DNA of 64,000 nt from JAJKIV01 sp036741775 (GCA_036741775.1 DAINRQ010000010.1:1-64000), one strand, 5' to 3'. Counted from the first letter of the stretch, positions 24,932 to 34,269 are shown. Translations and numbers: made by a program. Notes: generated from the letters alone by a model not told the origin.

Positions 24932-26401
24932 ATGGCTGACGACAAGAAACTCACGACGCGCGCCGCCGACTTCAGCGCGTGGTACAACGAAGTCGTGCTC
25001 CGCGCGGAGCTCGCCGATTATTCGCCCGTCCGCGGGTGCATGGTGATCCGTCCCTCAGGGTACGGGATCTGGGAGCGCATGCAGCGTGCGTTGGACGACA
25101 TGTTCAAGGCGACCGGGCACAAGAACGCGTACTTCCCGCTGTTCATCCCCGAGAGCTTCCTCCGGAAGGAGGCGGAGCACGTCGAAGGTTTCGCGCCCGA
25201 GACCGCGGTCGTGACGCATGGTGGCGGGAAGAAGCTCGAGGAACCCCTGGTCGTTCGGCCCACCTCGGAAACGATCATCTATGCGATGTTCGCGAAGTGG
25301 GTGCAGAGCTACCGCGACCTGCCCCTCCTCATCAACCAGTGGGCGAACGTCGTGCGGTGGGAGATGCGCACGCGCCTCTTCCTGCGCACGCTCGAGTTCC
25401 TCTGGCAGGAAGGGCACACGGCGCACGCGACGCATGACGAGGCGGAGGAGGAAACGCGCAAGATCCTCGGCCTCTACCGCGACTTCATGGAAGGGTGGAT
25501 GGCGATGCCCGTCATCACCGGCCAGAAGACGAACGCGGAGCGGTTCGCGGGAGCACTGCGCACGTACGCGTGCGAGGCCATGATGCAGGACAACAAGGCG
25601 CTGCAGGCCGGCACGTCGCACAACCTCGGGCAGAACTTCGCAAAGGCGTTCGAGCTGAGCTTCCAGTCCGAGTCGGGCGAGCAGGTGTTCGCGTGGAATA
25701 CGAGCTGGGGCGTGTCGACGCGCCTCGTCGGCGGGCTCGTGATGACGCACGGTGACGACAACGGGCTACGGATTCCTCCGCTCCTGGCTCCCACCGAGCT
25801 CGTGATCGTTCCGATCTACCGCTCGGACGAGGAGCGCGCGAAGGTGCTCGAGGCCGCCGACCGGATCGAGCGCGAGCTCGGCCAATGGGAGCGCCGGGAG
25901 CCTAACGCGCTTCGCGTGCACGTCGATCGTCGTGAAGGGATGAAGCCGGGCGCGAAGTATTACGAGTGGGAGCTTCGCGGCATTCCCTTGCGGATGGAGC
26001 TCGGGCCTCGCGATCTCGACAACCAGCAGGCCGTGCTGGTTCGCCGCGACACGCGCGAGAAGAAATCGGTGTCACTCGGAATCGTCGGCGAGGAGATCGA
26101 GGAGCTGCTCGAGCGCATTCAGTCCGACATGCTCACTGCCGCACGCGATCGGCGCGAGGCGAACAGTATTCGTGGCGGGATCACGTACGACCGATTTCGC
26201 GAGGTCATGGACGGCGAGGGCGCGTTCGTCTACGCAGGGTGGTGTGGATCGGGTGAGTGCGAGGCAGCGATCAAGGAAGAAACGAAAGCCACCATTCGCG
26301 TTCTGCCTGACGAGGAGTTCCGCTCCGCGGAGGCACCGACGACGTGTTTGAAGTGCGGGCAGGACGCGACCGCCGAGGCGCTGTGGGCGAGAGCGTACTG
26401 A
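24932..26401 (+). CDS. proS: Prolyl-tRNA synthetase, archaeal/eukaryote-like (type 3)
   Basis: Class II synthetase, 489 residues, lacking the editing insertion of the long bacterial type. Motifs: PTSETIIYAMFAKWVQSYRDLPLL, WANVVRWEMRTRLFLRTLEFLWQEGHTAHAT (motif 2) and HGDDNGLRIPPLLAPTELV (motif 3). A Cys-containing C-terminal domain (WCGSGECE, then TCLKCGQ) and a terminal Tyr (ARAY) match the Thermus-type enzyme, where the last Tyr reaches the active site. I chose ATG 24932. An upstream ATG at 24878 lies almost at the edge of the REP-like repeat and is less likely. Confidence 0.95.
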   Translation: MADDKKLTTRAADFSAWYNEVVLRAELADYSPVRGCMVIRPSGYGIWERMQRALDDMFKATGHKNAYFPLFIPESFLRKEAEHVEGFAPETAVVTHGGGKKLEEPLVVRPTSETIIYAMFAKWVQSYRDLPLLINQWANVVRWEMRTRLFLRTLEFLWQEGHTAHATHDEAEEETRKILGLYRDFMEGWMAMPVITGQKTNAERFAGALRTYACEAMMQDNKALQAGTSHNLGQNFAKAFELSFQSESGEQVFAWNTSWGVSTRLVGGLVMTHGDDNGLRIPPLLAPTELVIVPIYRSDEERAKVLEAADRIERELGQWERREPNALRVHVDRREGMKPGAKYYEWELRGIPLRMELGPRDLDNQQAVLVRRDTREKKSVSLGIVGEEIEELLERIQSDMLTAARDRREANSIRGGITYDRFREVMDGEGAFVYAGWCGSGECEAAIKEETKATIRVLPDEEFRSAEAPTTCLKCGQDATAEALWARAY

Positions 26402-27666
26402 CCCGCCCGTTCGCGCGAACGGATGGCGTGCTCGCCTGCGAGGGCGTGGCGCTGTCGACGATTGCCGACGCCTTCGGCACGCCGTCGTACGTCTACAGCG
26501 CGGCCGCGGTGCGCGAGCAGTATGCGCGTCTCGCGACCGTGCTGGATGGCGTGCCGTTCCGCATTCATTACAGCCTGAAGGCCAATTCCTGCGGTGCCAT
26601 CCTCCGGGTCCTCCGCTCGCTGGGCGCGGGGGCGGAGGTGGTATCTGGCGGCGAGCTGTTCCGCGCGCAGCGGGCTGGTTTTCCGCCCAACGATATCATC
26701 TTCGGCGGGGTCGGTAAGACCGGACGAGAGATCGCCCAGGGGATCGATGCCGGTGTCCTCCTGCTGAACGTCGAGTCGGACGACGAGCTGCGGCTCATTG
26801 ATCGACTCGCGCGCGAGCGCGGCGTCGTGGCGCCGGTCGCGATTCGCGTGAATCCGGAGATTACCGTCGAGACGCCGCACTCCTACATCCGGACGGGGGA
26901 GAAGGGGCACAAGTTCGGGATCCCGTACGATGAGGTGCGCGAGGTTGCGCGACTCGCGCGGTCGCTCTCGAACGTGAGTCTTCGCGGCCTGGACATGCAC
27001 GTCGGCTCGCAGCTCTCGCGACTCGATGCGTACCGCCACGGCATCGAACGGGTCCTGCAACTGCTCGAGCAGGTCCGTTCGGACGGCGCCACCGATCTGC
27101 GCTACCTGGACATCGGCGGCGGACTCGCCGTGACCTACGACGCCGAGGAGCCAACGGACCTCGAGCGCTTCGCGGAGATCGTGGTCCCGGCGGTACGCTC
27201 GACGGGCTTGCAGCTCATCGTCGAGCCGGGACGCTTCATGGTCGGGAACGCCGGGGTGCTGCTCAGTCGAGTGCTCTACCGAAAGCGCAGCGGTGGGAAG
27301 GAGCTCGTCATCGTCGACGCCGGCATGACCGACCTGCTTCGTCCCTCCCATTACAATGCGTACCATCGCATCGAGGCGGTCGGCCGCATGGACGGACGAA
27401 CGCGCGTGGACGTGGTGGGCCCGGTGTGCGAGAGCGGCGACTTTCTGGCGCTCGACCGGGAGCTGGAGGAACTGCGGCCCGGCGACCTCGTCGCGGTTCA
27501 CTCCGCCGGTGCGTACGGCTACGTGATGGCATCGAACTACAACACGCGGCCGAAGCCGGCAGAGGTTCTCGTCGACGGCGATCGGTATGCACTCGTCACG
27601 GAGCGCGAGACCTACGAGCACCTGGTGTCGCCGGAAGTCGTCGAGCCCGACTGGAGGAGCGAGTAA
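26383..27666 (+). CDS. lysA: Diaminopimelate decarboxylase
   Basis: Converts meso-diaminopimelate to lysine; PLP enzyme of the alanine racemase fold. 427 residues from GTG 26383, overlapping proS by 19 bases. The PLP Lys is in HYSLKANS (about 65). GADVVSGGEL-like (GAEVVSGGEL), KFGIPYDE, DMHVGSQ, LDIGGGLAVTY, EPGRFMVGNAG and the CESGDF active-site Cys motif are all present. The TAA stop and the ATG of the next gene share one base. Confidence 0.95.
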   Translation: MGESVLTRPFARTDGVLACEGVALSTIADAFGTPSYVYSAAAVREQYARLATVLDGVPFRIHYSLKANSCGAILRVLRSLGAGAEVVSGGELFRAQRAGFPPNDIIFGGVGKTGREIAQGIDAGVLLLNVESDDELRLIDRLARERGVVAPVAIRVNPEITVETPHSYIRTGEKGHKFGIPYDEVREVARLARSLSNVSLRGLDMHVGSQLSRLDAYRHGIERVLQLLEQVRSDGATDLRYLDIGGGLAVTYDAEEPTDLERFAEIVVPAVRSTGLQLIVEPGRFMVGNAGVLLSRVLYRKRSGGKELVIVDAGMTDLLRPSHYNAYHRIEAVGRMDGRTRVDVVGPVCESGDFLALDRELEELRPGDLVAVHSAGAYGYVMASNYNTRPKPAEVLVDGDRYALVTERETYEHLVSPEVVEPDWRSE

Positions 27667-28178
27667 TGCTCATCGGATTGATGGCCGATTCGCACGACCG
27701 AGTGCCCGCGATTCGCGAGTTGCTGGAGCGCATCACGGAACGTGGGGCACAGATGGTCCTTCATGCGGGCGACTACTGCTCGCCGTTCTCGCTCGTACCG
27801 TTCGTCGATCTGAACATCCCATTGGCCGGCGTGTTCGGCCGCAATGACGGTGACCGTGAAGGCCTGCGCGCGATTGCCGCCAAGGGTATGGGGATCGACC
27901 TGTACGAGTCCCCGCACAGCATCGAGCTCGCCGGACGTCGCATTCTCGTCGTGCACGACCTCGGCGAAGTTGCCGAGCGGTCGCTCGAATCACACGAGAT
28001 CATCGTGCACGGGTTCACGCACCGACAGGAGACTCGCGAGACCGACGGCGGTGCGCTGCTCGTGAACCCCGGTGAGGCGTGCGGCTGGCTCCACGGCGCA
28101 CCCTCGGCGGCCATTCTGGACCTCGACACGAAATCTGTCGAGCTCATCTCGTTGACGGAGCCCGCGTGGAAGGTGTGA
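27666..28178 (+). CDS. YfcE/MJ0936-type metallophosphoesterase
   Basis: A 170-residue calcineurin-like phosphodiesterase of the small YfcE group. Metal-binding motifs in order: ADSHD (about 7), HAGDYCSP (about 38), GRNDGD (about 59, in place of the usual GNCD) and HGFTHR (about 117, in place of GHTH). The substrate of the family is uncertain; members hydrolyse phosphodiesters in vitro. It is wedged by tiny overlaps between lysA and guaA, which argues for co-expression. Confidence 0.85.
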   Translation: MLIGLMADSHDRVPAIRELLERITERGAQMVLHAGDYCSPFSLVPFVDLNIPLAGVFGRNDGDREGLRAIAAKGMGIDLYESPHSIELAGRRILVVHDLGEVAERSLESHEIIVHGFTHRQETRETDGGALLVNPGEACGWLHGAPSAAILDLDTKSVELISLTEPAWKV

Positions 28179-29725
28179 AAGGCTCGAGCCGCATCCTCAT
28201 CATTGATTACGGCTCACAGTTTACGCAGTTGATCGCGCGTCGCGTTCGCGAGGCGCGCGTGTATTCCGAGATCCACCCGCCGACCCGCACGCTCGAGTGG
28301 ATCAGGGGGTGGAACCCGACCGGGATCATTCTGAGCGGCGGGCCGAACTCGGTGTACGGAGAAGACGTACCGTCCGCCGATCCGGGCCTCCTCGAGGTGG
28401 CGCCCGTGTTAGGCATCTGCTATGGGATGCAGCTGATCTCGCACCTGCAGGGCGGCGCCGTAGTCGGAGCGGGCCGCCGCGAGTACGGGCGCGCCGAGCT
28501 CATCATCGATGAGGCCAGCGGGCTCTTCGCCGGCTTCGATCGCGGCGAGAAGACCCCGGTGTGGATGAGCCACGGCGATCACGTCGACGCGCCGCCGAGG
28601 GGGTTCCGCGTCACGGCCAGCAGTGGTACCGTGCCGATCGCCGCCATCCGTCACGAAACGAAGCCGATTCACGGTGTCCAGTTCCATCCGGAGGTCGCGC
28701 ACACCGCCCGAGGTTCCGAGATCATCGCGAACTTCCTCTTCAACGTGTGCGGTGCACACGCGTCGTGGACGCCCGGCACCTTCATCGAGGAGGAGACGGC
28801 GAAGGTCCGTGAGCTCGTCGGGAGCGCGCGCGTGATCTGTGGATTGTCAGGCGGGGTCGATTCCGCAGTCGCCGCAGCGCTCGTGCATCGAGCGATCGGC
28901 GATCAGCTGACGTGCATTTTCGTCGATACCGGGTTACTCAGACTGCACGAGCGCGACCAGGTGGAGCGAACGTTCCGCGCGAATCTCGGGATCGACCTCG
29001 TGACGGTGGGTGCCGAGGATCGGTTCCTCGATGCGCTCGCGGGGGTCGAGGATCCGGAGAAGAAACGGACGATCATCGGCCACACGTTCATCGACGTCTT
29101 CGAGGAAGCGGCGGAGAACGTGGGGGAGGGCGTCGCGTTTCTCGTGCAGGGGACGCTCTACCCCGACGTCATCGAGAGCGTGTCGCCGCGCGGTGGGCCG
29201 TCAGTCACCATCAAGACGCACCATAACGTCGGCGGCCTCAAACCCGGGATGAAGTTCAAGCTCATCGAGCCCCTGCGAGAGCTGTTCAAGGACGAAGTGC
29301 GCAACGTCGGGCGTGAACTGGGCCTTCCGGAGGAGATCGTGGGCCGGCATCCGTTCCCCGGGCCCGGTCTCGCGATCCGCGTGCTGAGTGACGTGAGCCG
29401 CGACAAGCTCGACGTCCTGCGGAAGGCCGACGCGATCTATCTCGAGGAGATTCGCGCGGCCGGTCTGTACGACGACATCTGGCAGGCGTTCGCCGTGCTG
29501 CTGCCGGTGCGCTCGGTGGGGGTCATGGGTGACTACCGCACCTACGAGAATGTCGTGGCGCTACGCGCCGTCACGAGCACGGACGGGATGACGGCCGACT
29601 GGTTCGCGTTCCCGCACGATGTGCTCGCGCGCATCTCGAGTCGCATCATCAACGAGGTGCGTGGCGTGAACCGCGTCGTGTACGACGTCAGCTCGAAGCC
29701 GCCCGCGACGATCGAATGGGAATAG
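28175..29725 (+). CDS. guaA: GMP synthase (glutamine-hydrolysing)
   Basis: Aminates XMP to GMP with glutamine and ATP. 516 residues. The class I amidotransferase domain has the Cys in GICYGMQL (about 80) and His/Glu in FHPEVAHT. The ATP pyrophosphatase loop is SGGVDSAVAAAL (about 227). The C-terminal dimerisation domain has KTHHNVGGL and RHPFPGPGLAIRV. I chose GTG 28175 (4-base overlap with the phosphodiesterase); GTG 28166 is also possible. It converges on ptsN. Confidence 0.97.
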   Translation: MKGSSRILIIDYGSQFTQLIARRVREARVYSEIHPPTRTLEWIRGWNPTGIILSGGPNSVYGEDVPSADPGLLEVAPVLGICYGMQLISHLQGGAVVGAGRREYGRAELIIDEASGLFAGFDRGEKTPVWMSHGDHVDAPPRGFRVTASSGTVPIAAIRHETKPIHGVQFHPEVAHTARGSEIIANFLFNVCGAHASWTPGTFIEEETAKVRELVGSARVICGLSGGVDSAVAAALVHRAIGDQLTCIFVDTGLLRLHERDQVERTFRANLGIDLVTVGAEDRFLDALAGVEDPEKKRTIIGHTFIDVFEEAAENVGEGVAFLVQGTLYPDVIESVSPRGGPSVTIKTHHNVGGLKPGMKFKLIEPLRELFKDEVRNVGRELGLPEEIVGRHPFPGPGLAIRVLSDVSRDKLDVLRKADAIYLEEIRAAGLYDDIWQAFAVLLPVRSVGVMGDYRTYENVVALRAVTSTDGMTADWFAFPHDVLARISSRIINEVRGVNRVVYDVSSKPPATIEWE

Positions 29726-29731
29726 GGCGAG

Positions 29732-30184
29732 TCAGACGCCTTTCTCTTCGAGGAGCGTCATGAACTCCGAAGGCTCTTTCAACGCCAGGAGTCGATCCGG
29801 GACGTCGGGCTCCTTGCTGAACTGCGCGATCTTGCCGAGGACGGGCAGGTACTGATTCGAGACCTCGAGCGGCGGGGCCACGATCAGGAAGAAGAACCTC
29901 ACCGGCTTCTCGTCGATCGCCTTGAAGTCCACGCCGTCGGACTTTCGGCCGAACGCGACGCGAAGCTTGTTGACCACGAGCGACCGGCAGTGGGGGATGG
30001 CGATGCTCCGGCCGATTCCTGTGGATCCCAAGTTTTCGCGCCGCTTCAGCATCTTGAAGAGCATCCCCTCGGACTTTTCGTCGAGGCCGAGGAGATTGAT
30101 CATCTCCTTCAGGATCTCGTCCTTCGTGGTACCCTGGAGCTCGAGCTTGACCGCATCTTCCGAGAAGAACTCGCGCAGTTCCAT
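29732..30184 (-). CDS. ptsN: PTS IIA-type (PtsN/EIIA-Ntr-like) protein
   Basis: A 150-residue phosphocarrier or regulatory protein of the fructose/nitrogen PTS IIA fold. The phosphorylatable His is in GIGRSIAIPHCR (about residue 70). MELREFFSEDAV and LLALKEPSEFMTLL are typical ends. No other PTS gene is visible, so it is probably regulatory (EIIA-Ntr-like) rather than a sugar transporter part. I chose ATG 30184 rather than an upstream in-frame start at 30223 because homologous proteins begin this way and a good promoter gives a 54-base leader. Confidence 0.88.
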   Translation of the reverse strand: MELREFFSEDAVKLELQGTTKDEILKEMINLLGLDEKSEGMLFKMLKRRENLGSTGIGRSIAIPHCRSLVVNKLRVAFGRKSDGVDFKAIDEKPVRFFFLIVAPPLEVSNQYLPVLGKIAQFSKEPDVPDRLLALKEPSEFMTLLEEKGV

Positions 30185-30244
30185 CGCGTCCCCGATCGTC
30201 GTATGAAAAACAGGGGCGCCCAACGCGCGCCCCGCAGCGGACCG

Positions 30245-30273
30245 AAGTTATCCAGCAGGCCAAGTCGTGTCAA
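30245..30273 (-). promoter_or_regulatory. Promoter of ptsN
   Basis: On the minus strand: TTGACA (30268-30273), 17-base spacer, TAACTT (30245-30250). The expected start is near 30238. The -35 overlaps one arm of a dyad shared with the divergent dusB promoter. Confidence 0.65.
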
Positions 30274-30293
30274 ATCTTCACGTTGCACGACTT
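30262..30293. promoter_or_regulatory. Candidate operator dyad between ptsN and dusB promoters
   Basis: Perfect 8-bp inverted repeat AAGTCGTG (30262-30269) and CACGACTT (30286-30293) with 16 bases between. Each arm touches the -35 of one of the two divergent promoters, so a single symmetric regulator could act on both. No regulator is identified. Confidence 0.4.
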
Positions 30294-30311
30294 CTCGGGC
30301 CCGGTTAGGTT
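30283..30311 (+). promoter_or_regulatory. Promoter of dusB-larB
   Basis: TTGCAC (30283-30288), 17-base spacer, TAGGTT (30306-30311). The dusB ATG begins 7 bases after the -10, so the transcript would start on or next to the start codon (leaderless). The same -10 hexamer is used in the tmRNA promoter. Confidence 0.6.
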
Positions 30312-30317
30312 GCCCAT

Positions 30318-31355
30318 ATGCGCTTCCCGTACCCGGTTAGTCACGATATTCCGGTCATCCTCGCGCCCATGGCGGGGGTGTCCGAGTCGCCGTTTCGCCG
30401 GCTCTGCCGGAAACACGGCGCCGATGTCGTGGTCACCGAGTTCCTCTCGGCCGAAGGCATCCGGCGCGAGAACGTCGCGACGTGGAGCAAGCTTCGCTTC
30501 GGGCCGGACGAGCGCACCATCGGCGTGCAGATTTTCGGCGCCGACCCGCAGGCCATGGGCGATGCGGCGCGACTCGTGACCGACGTCTTCCAGCCCGAGT
30601 TCATCGACATCAACTTCGGGTGTCCGGTCAAGAAGGTCGTGAAGCGCAATGGCGGCTCCGGCTGCTTGCGCGACCTCGGGCTCGTACAGGATGTCATTCG
30701 TGCGGTGAGCCGCGCGACGACGCTCCCGGTGACGGTCAAGATCCGGAGCGGATGGAACGAGGAGATGCGCGACCCGGTCTCGATCGCGCTCCGCTGCCAG
30801 GACGCGGGCGCGCGGGCCCTCACACTGCATCCCAGAACGCGTACGCAGATGTACACCGGCGCCGCCAGATGGGATGAGATCGCCGCGGTGGTCGACGCGC
30901 TCGAGATTCCAGTGATCGGGAACGGCGACATCAAGACGGCGCGCGACGCGTTGCGCATGCGCGAACACACCCGGTGCGCGGGCATCATGATCGCGCGCGG
31001 CTCGTTCGGGCAGCCGTGGATCTTCGCGCAGACGCGTGCGCTCCTCGACAGGGCTCCCGTGCCGCAGACGCCCCCCGTCGCCGAGCGCTTCGCGATCGCG
31101 CTCGATCACGCCGCGATGGTGCAGGCGTACGAGCCCGATCCCGAAGGCGCTGCAATCGAGTTCCGCAAACACCTCGGCTGGTACGTCAAAGGACTCCCGA
31201 ATTCCGCCGACTTGAGACGACGCCTTCACGCCGTCAACGCGTTCGATGAAGTCGAGGGGATTCTGATGGACTACCTGCGCGCGTATGAGGCGGGCGAAAT
31301 CGCTGCCGGACCGGTGTCCGCCGCCGACACGGAGCTCGAGAGCGCCGCGGCGTGA
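30318..31355 (+). CDS. dusB: tRNA-dihydrouridine synthase
   Basis: FMN/NADPH enzyme that reduces uridines in the tRNA D-loop. 345 residues. TIM-barrel signatures: ILAPMAGVSESPFRRL (about 14), DINFGCPVKKVVKRNGGSGCLRD with the catalytic Cys (about 102-115), TLHPRTRTQMYTG, VIGNGDI and MIARGSFGQPWIF. The product fits the bacterial DusB class. It overlaps larB by 4 bases (GTGA). Confidence 0.94.
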   Translation: MRFPYPVSHDIPVILAPMAGVSESPFRRLCRKHGADVVVTEFLSAEGIRRENVATWSKLRFGPDERTIGVQIFGADPQAMGDAARLVTDVFQPEFIDINFGCPVKKVVKRNGGSGCLRDLGLVQDVIRAVSRATTLPVTVKIRSGWNEEMRDPVSIALRCQDAGARALTLHPRTRTQMYTGAARWDEIAAVVDALEIPVIGNGDIKTARDALRMREHTRCAGIMIARGSFGQPWIFAQTRALLDRAPVPQTPPVAERFAIALDHAAMVQAYEPDPEGAAIEFRKHLGWYVKGLPNSADLRRRLHAVNAFDEVEGILMDYLRAYEAGEIAAGPVSAADTELESAAA

Positions 31356-32110
31356 TACGCGACCGTGTCTTGGCACTGCTCCGGCAGGTTGCCGACGGCA
31401 CACTCAGCGTTGATGTGGCTCTCGATCGACTCGCGCGCGACCCGGTGGAATCGCTGCCGTTCGCGACCATCGACCATCATCGCGCGCTTCGCCAGGGCTA
31501 TCCCGAGGTCATCCTCGGGCAAGGGAAGACGACCGAGCAGATCGTCGCGATCGCGGAGCGAATCGCGGCTCGCGGCGATGGGTTTCTCGTCACGCGCGCC
31601 AGCGACGACGCGCTCGCCGCGCTGCGCGAGGTCTTCCCGCCGCTCGACGTGAATGCACTCGGGCGGTGTGCGCATCTCGCCCCGGCCGAACCGCCGCCAC
31701 CAGGTCGCGGGACGATCCTGATTGTGACTGCCGGCACAAGCGATCTGCCCGTGGCCGAAGAAGCCGCGACGACGGCGCGCGCGCTTGGCAATGTCGTTGA
31801 CCGTCTCACCGACGTCGGCGTCGCCGGTATTCATCGCGTGCTCGCCGGCGCAGAAACGCTCACGCGAGCATCGGTCGTCATCGTCATCGCGGGCATGGAC
31901 GGCGCGCTGCCATCGGTCGTGGGCGGGCTCGTTGCAGCCCCAGTCATCGCGGTGCCGACGAGCGTCGGATACGGCGCGAGCTTCGGTGGCGTCGCCGCGT
32001 TGCTCGCTGCGCTAAACAGTTGCGCCGCCGGGATAACGGTCGTCAACATCGACAACGGGTTCGGTGCCGCCATGGCGGCGTCTCGAATCACGCACGCGTT
32101 GATCCCGTAG
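31352..32110 (+). CDS. larB: LarB-type nickel-pincer cofactor biosynthesis protein (PurE-like)
   Basis: LarB carboxylates and hydrolyses nicotinate adenine dinucleotide in the first step towards the nickel-pincer nucleotide of lactate racemase-like enzymes. 252 residues. N-terminal LarB-specific segment (FATIDHHRALRQGYPEVILGQGKT), then a PurE-like core (VTAGTSDLPVAEEAATTA, DVGVAGIHR, IVIAGMDGALPSVVGGL, PTSVGYGASFGGVAALL). LarC and LarE genes are not in the window, so they must be elsewhere or the protein has another use. Confidence 0.9.
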   Translation: MIRDRVLALLRQVADGTLSVDVALDRLARDPVESLPFATIDHHRALRQGYPEVILGQGKTTEQIVAIAERIAARGDGFLVTRASDDALAALREVFPPLDVNALGRCAHLAPAEPPPPGRGTILIVTAGTSDLPVAEEAATTARALGNVVDRLTDVGVAGIHRVLAGAETLTRASVVIVIAGMDGALPSVVGGLVAAPVIAVPTSVGYGASFGGVAALLAALNSCAAGITVVNIDNGFGAAMAASRITHALIP

Positions 32111-32139
32111 CCTCGCCGCTTCTCCCCGACAAACGTCTC

Positions 32140-34194
32140 GTGGTAAAAACGCGGATCTGGGTCAATCTGACCGCGGTCGCCGCGTGGGTGCTCGCTCTGG
32201 CCGGCATGTTTGCGCTGGCGTGGGGTGCGAAGGCGCCTGCATGGGCATCCGGTGCTGCAGCGGCCGCCTCGGTCGCCGCCGTGACGTACGCCTGGCTCCT
32301 GATCAGCCGGCGCCTCGATCCGCCCCCCCGAGACTTCACGAACCAGTACCTGGCGACCGCGCTTGCCCCCGTCACCTGTCTCGCGGCCGCGTCAGGCGGC
32401 CCCGGGTCCCCGGCGGTGGTCGCACTGGCCCTTGGTGTCCGTGTCGTTGCCGGCGCCGAGAATCTCCGGACCGCGATCTCGGTCGCGACCGGCGCGATCA
32501 TCGCGCTGACGGCGATCCACTACTCCGTGGGGGGCGCGCTCGCGTTCTCTGACATGCTCGGCGGTGGCGTGGTGTTCGCCGCGATCGCGTTGTTCCCGGC
32601 GTGGCAGGTGAAGCGCGCACAGGAGAACGCCAAGCGGCGGCGTCGGGCGACGCGGTCGGAATCCGCCTTCGGCGAACGGACGAATACGCCTCGCGCCTAC
32701 GACGCGATGCCGTCGGACCTGCGTCGCGGTATCGAAGTCACGCGCCAGGAAGCAGAAGAGCGCCGGCAGACGGAGGTTCTGAGCCGCTACCTGGCCGACG
32801 TGCGCGACGCGCTCGGCGCCGACGAAGTCGTGTTCTGGCGCTGGACCGGCGCGCGCGACACACTCGTCGCGGCCGCGTGTTCCGGGGACGGGGCCGAGAC
32901 TGAGCCCACAAAATTCAACCACGCCGAGTGGCTTCCGCTCGTGAAGTGGTCGGCCGAAGAGCGGATCGTGCATTTCGACGACGGTAAGCCCGCGCCGCGA
33001 GTCGCCATGGGTCCGGTCGCCGGCCTCAAGCGAGCGTTCGGCGCCTTGAGCATCTCGGCGGAAGGGGGACTCACGCCATCACGCGACGAGCTGAAGGCGT
33101 GGGTGCCGCGCTATACGGCGCAGGTCGCGGTGCTCGCCGAGCTGCTCGAGACGCGCGAGGAAGTCGGCCGGCAGAACCGCCGGACGCAGGCGCTGCTTCG
33201 CGCCGCACAGCAGTTCCAGTCGAATCGCACGATCGAGTCGCTCGGTCGCGCCATCTGTGAGACTGCGCTCGAGGTCACGGCGGCCGCGCGCGGCGCGCTG
33301 GTTCGCTGGCATCCCAACTCCAGTGACGGCGAGGTCCAGAGCGTCTCCGAAGGGCACCGCATCGCGGAAGGATGGCCGATCAGCGAGGACTCGCAGGTTG
33401 GCACGATGTGCAAGAACGGCCTTCCACAGGTGTGGGAGGATGCGCGGATGATCGCGCGGCACACGCGCATCTACGGCGCGTGGGAGACGCCGCGTCCGAT
33501 CGGGTCGCTCGCCATCATTCCGCTCAAGCGCGAAGCCGGGGTCATCGGCGCGATCGTGATCGAGGGCGACGAGCCCGGCGACGTGCTGATCGCCGAGGTT
33601 CGTAACGTTCGGCTTCTCGCGGCGATCGCGGCGGTGTCGCTGGAAACGATGTGGGAGATCGAAGAGGTCACGCGACGCGCCCGGACCGACCAGCTCACGG
33701 GGCTGGCGAACCGCCGTCACTTCGACGAGCAGATTACGCGTGTGCTGGCGGAAACGGACCGGTTCGGAGGTTCGGCGTCGCTCGTCGTCGCGGACATTGA
33801 TTTCTTCAAGGCGGTCAACGACACGTACGGGCATGACGGCGGCGACGCGGTCCTGCAGAGCGTGGCGCAGACGTTCCAGGACGGTGTCCGGAACGTCGAT
33901 ACCTGTGCTCGCTATGGTGGTGAGGAGATCGCGGTCCTGCTGCCGCAGACCGGGCTCGACGGTGCGCGCGATTTTGCGGAGCGTCTGAGGAAAGCGATCG
34001 AGTCGCGCGTGGTGACGCATTCGGGGCGCGCGATCTCGGTGACGGCGTCATTCGGGGTCGCGACATACCCGGAGAGTGTGCCGACACATGACGCACTCTT
34101 CCCGGCGGCAGACCGCGCGTTGTACCAGGCGAAGGCTGAGGGGCGAAACCGTGTTCGCTGCTCCATTCCAGGTGCAGTCAGCAAGGCGAGTTAG
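32140..34194 (+). CDS. Membrane diguanylate cyclase with GAF-like sensor region
   Basis: Makes cyclic-di-GMP from GTP. 684 residues from GTG 32140. About six N-terminal hydrophobic helices (10-160) are followed by two sensor-like regions (about 210-350 and 370-515; the second ends in AIAAVSLETMWEIEEVTRRA). The GGDEF domain begins at TDQLTGLANRRHF. The active-site motif is GGEE (593-596), a functional variant, and an inhibitory RxxD site (RNVD, 584-587) lies exactly five residues before it. DIDFFKAVNDTYGHDGGDAVL is intact, so activity with product feedback is expected. It follows larB by 29 bases. Confidence 0.92.
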   Translation: MVKTRIWVNLTAVAAWVLALAGMFALAWGAKAPAWASGAAAAASVAAVTYAWLLISRRLDPPPRDFTNQYLATALAPVTCLAAASGGPGSPAVVALALGVRVVAGAENLRTAISVATGAIIALTAIHYSVGGALAFSDMLGGGVVFAAIALFPAWQVKRAQENAKRRRRATRSESAFGERTNTPRAYDAMPSDLRRGIEVTRQEAEERRQTEVLSRYLADVRDALGADEVVFWRWTGARDTLVAAACSGDGAETEPTKFNHAEWLPLVKWSAEERIVHFDDGKPAPRVAMGPVAGLKRAFGALSISAEGGLTPSRDELKAWVPRYTAQVAVLAELLETREEVGRQNRRTQALLRAAQQFQSNRTIESLGRAICETALEVTAAARGALVRWHPNSSDGEVQSVSEGHRIAEGWPISEDSQVGTMCKNGLPQVWEDARMIARHTRIYGAWETPRPIGSLAIIPLKREAGVIGAIVIEGDEPGDVLIAEVRNVRLLAAIAAVSLETMWEIEEVTRRARTDQLTGLANRRHFDEQITRVLAETDRFGGSASLVVADIDFFKAVNDTYGHDGGDAVLQSVAQTFQDGVRNVDTCARYGGEEIAVLLPQTGLDGARDFAERLRKAIESRVVTHSGRAISVTASFGVATYPESVPTHDALFPAADRALYQAKAEGRNRVRCSIPGAVSKAS

Positions 34195-34231
34195 CCGATT
34201 CGCTTCGAGTAAATTCGAGGGTTGCTGCCAG

Positions 34232-34260
34232 TTGATTCGCCCCCGTCGTTCGATTAGGTT
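34232..34260 (+). promoter_or_regulatory. Promoter of tmRNA
   Basis: TTGATT (34232-34237), 17-base spacer, TAGGTT (34255-34260), ending 9 bases before the first base of mature tmRNA at 34270. Confidence 0.55.
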
Positions 34261-34269
34261 ACGAGCTAC

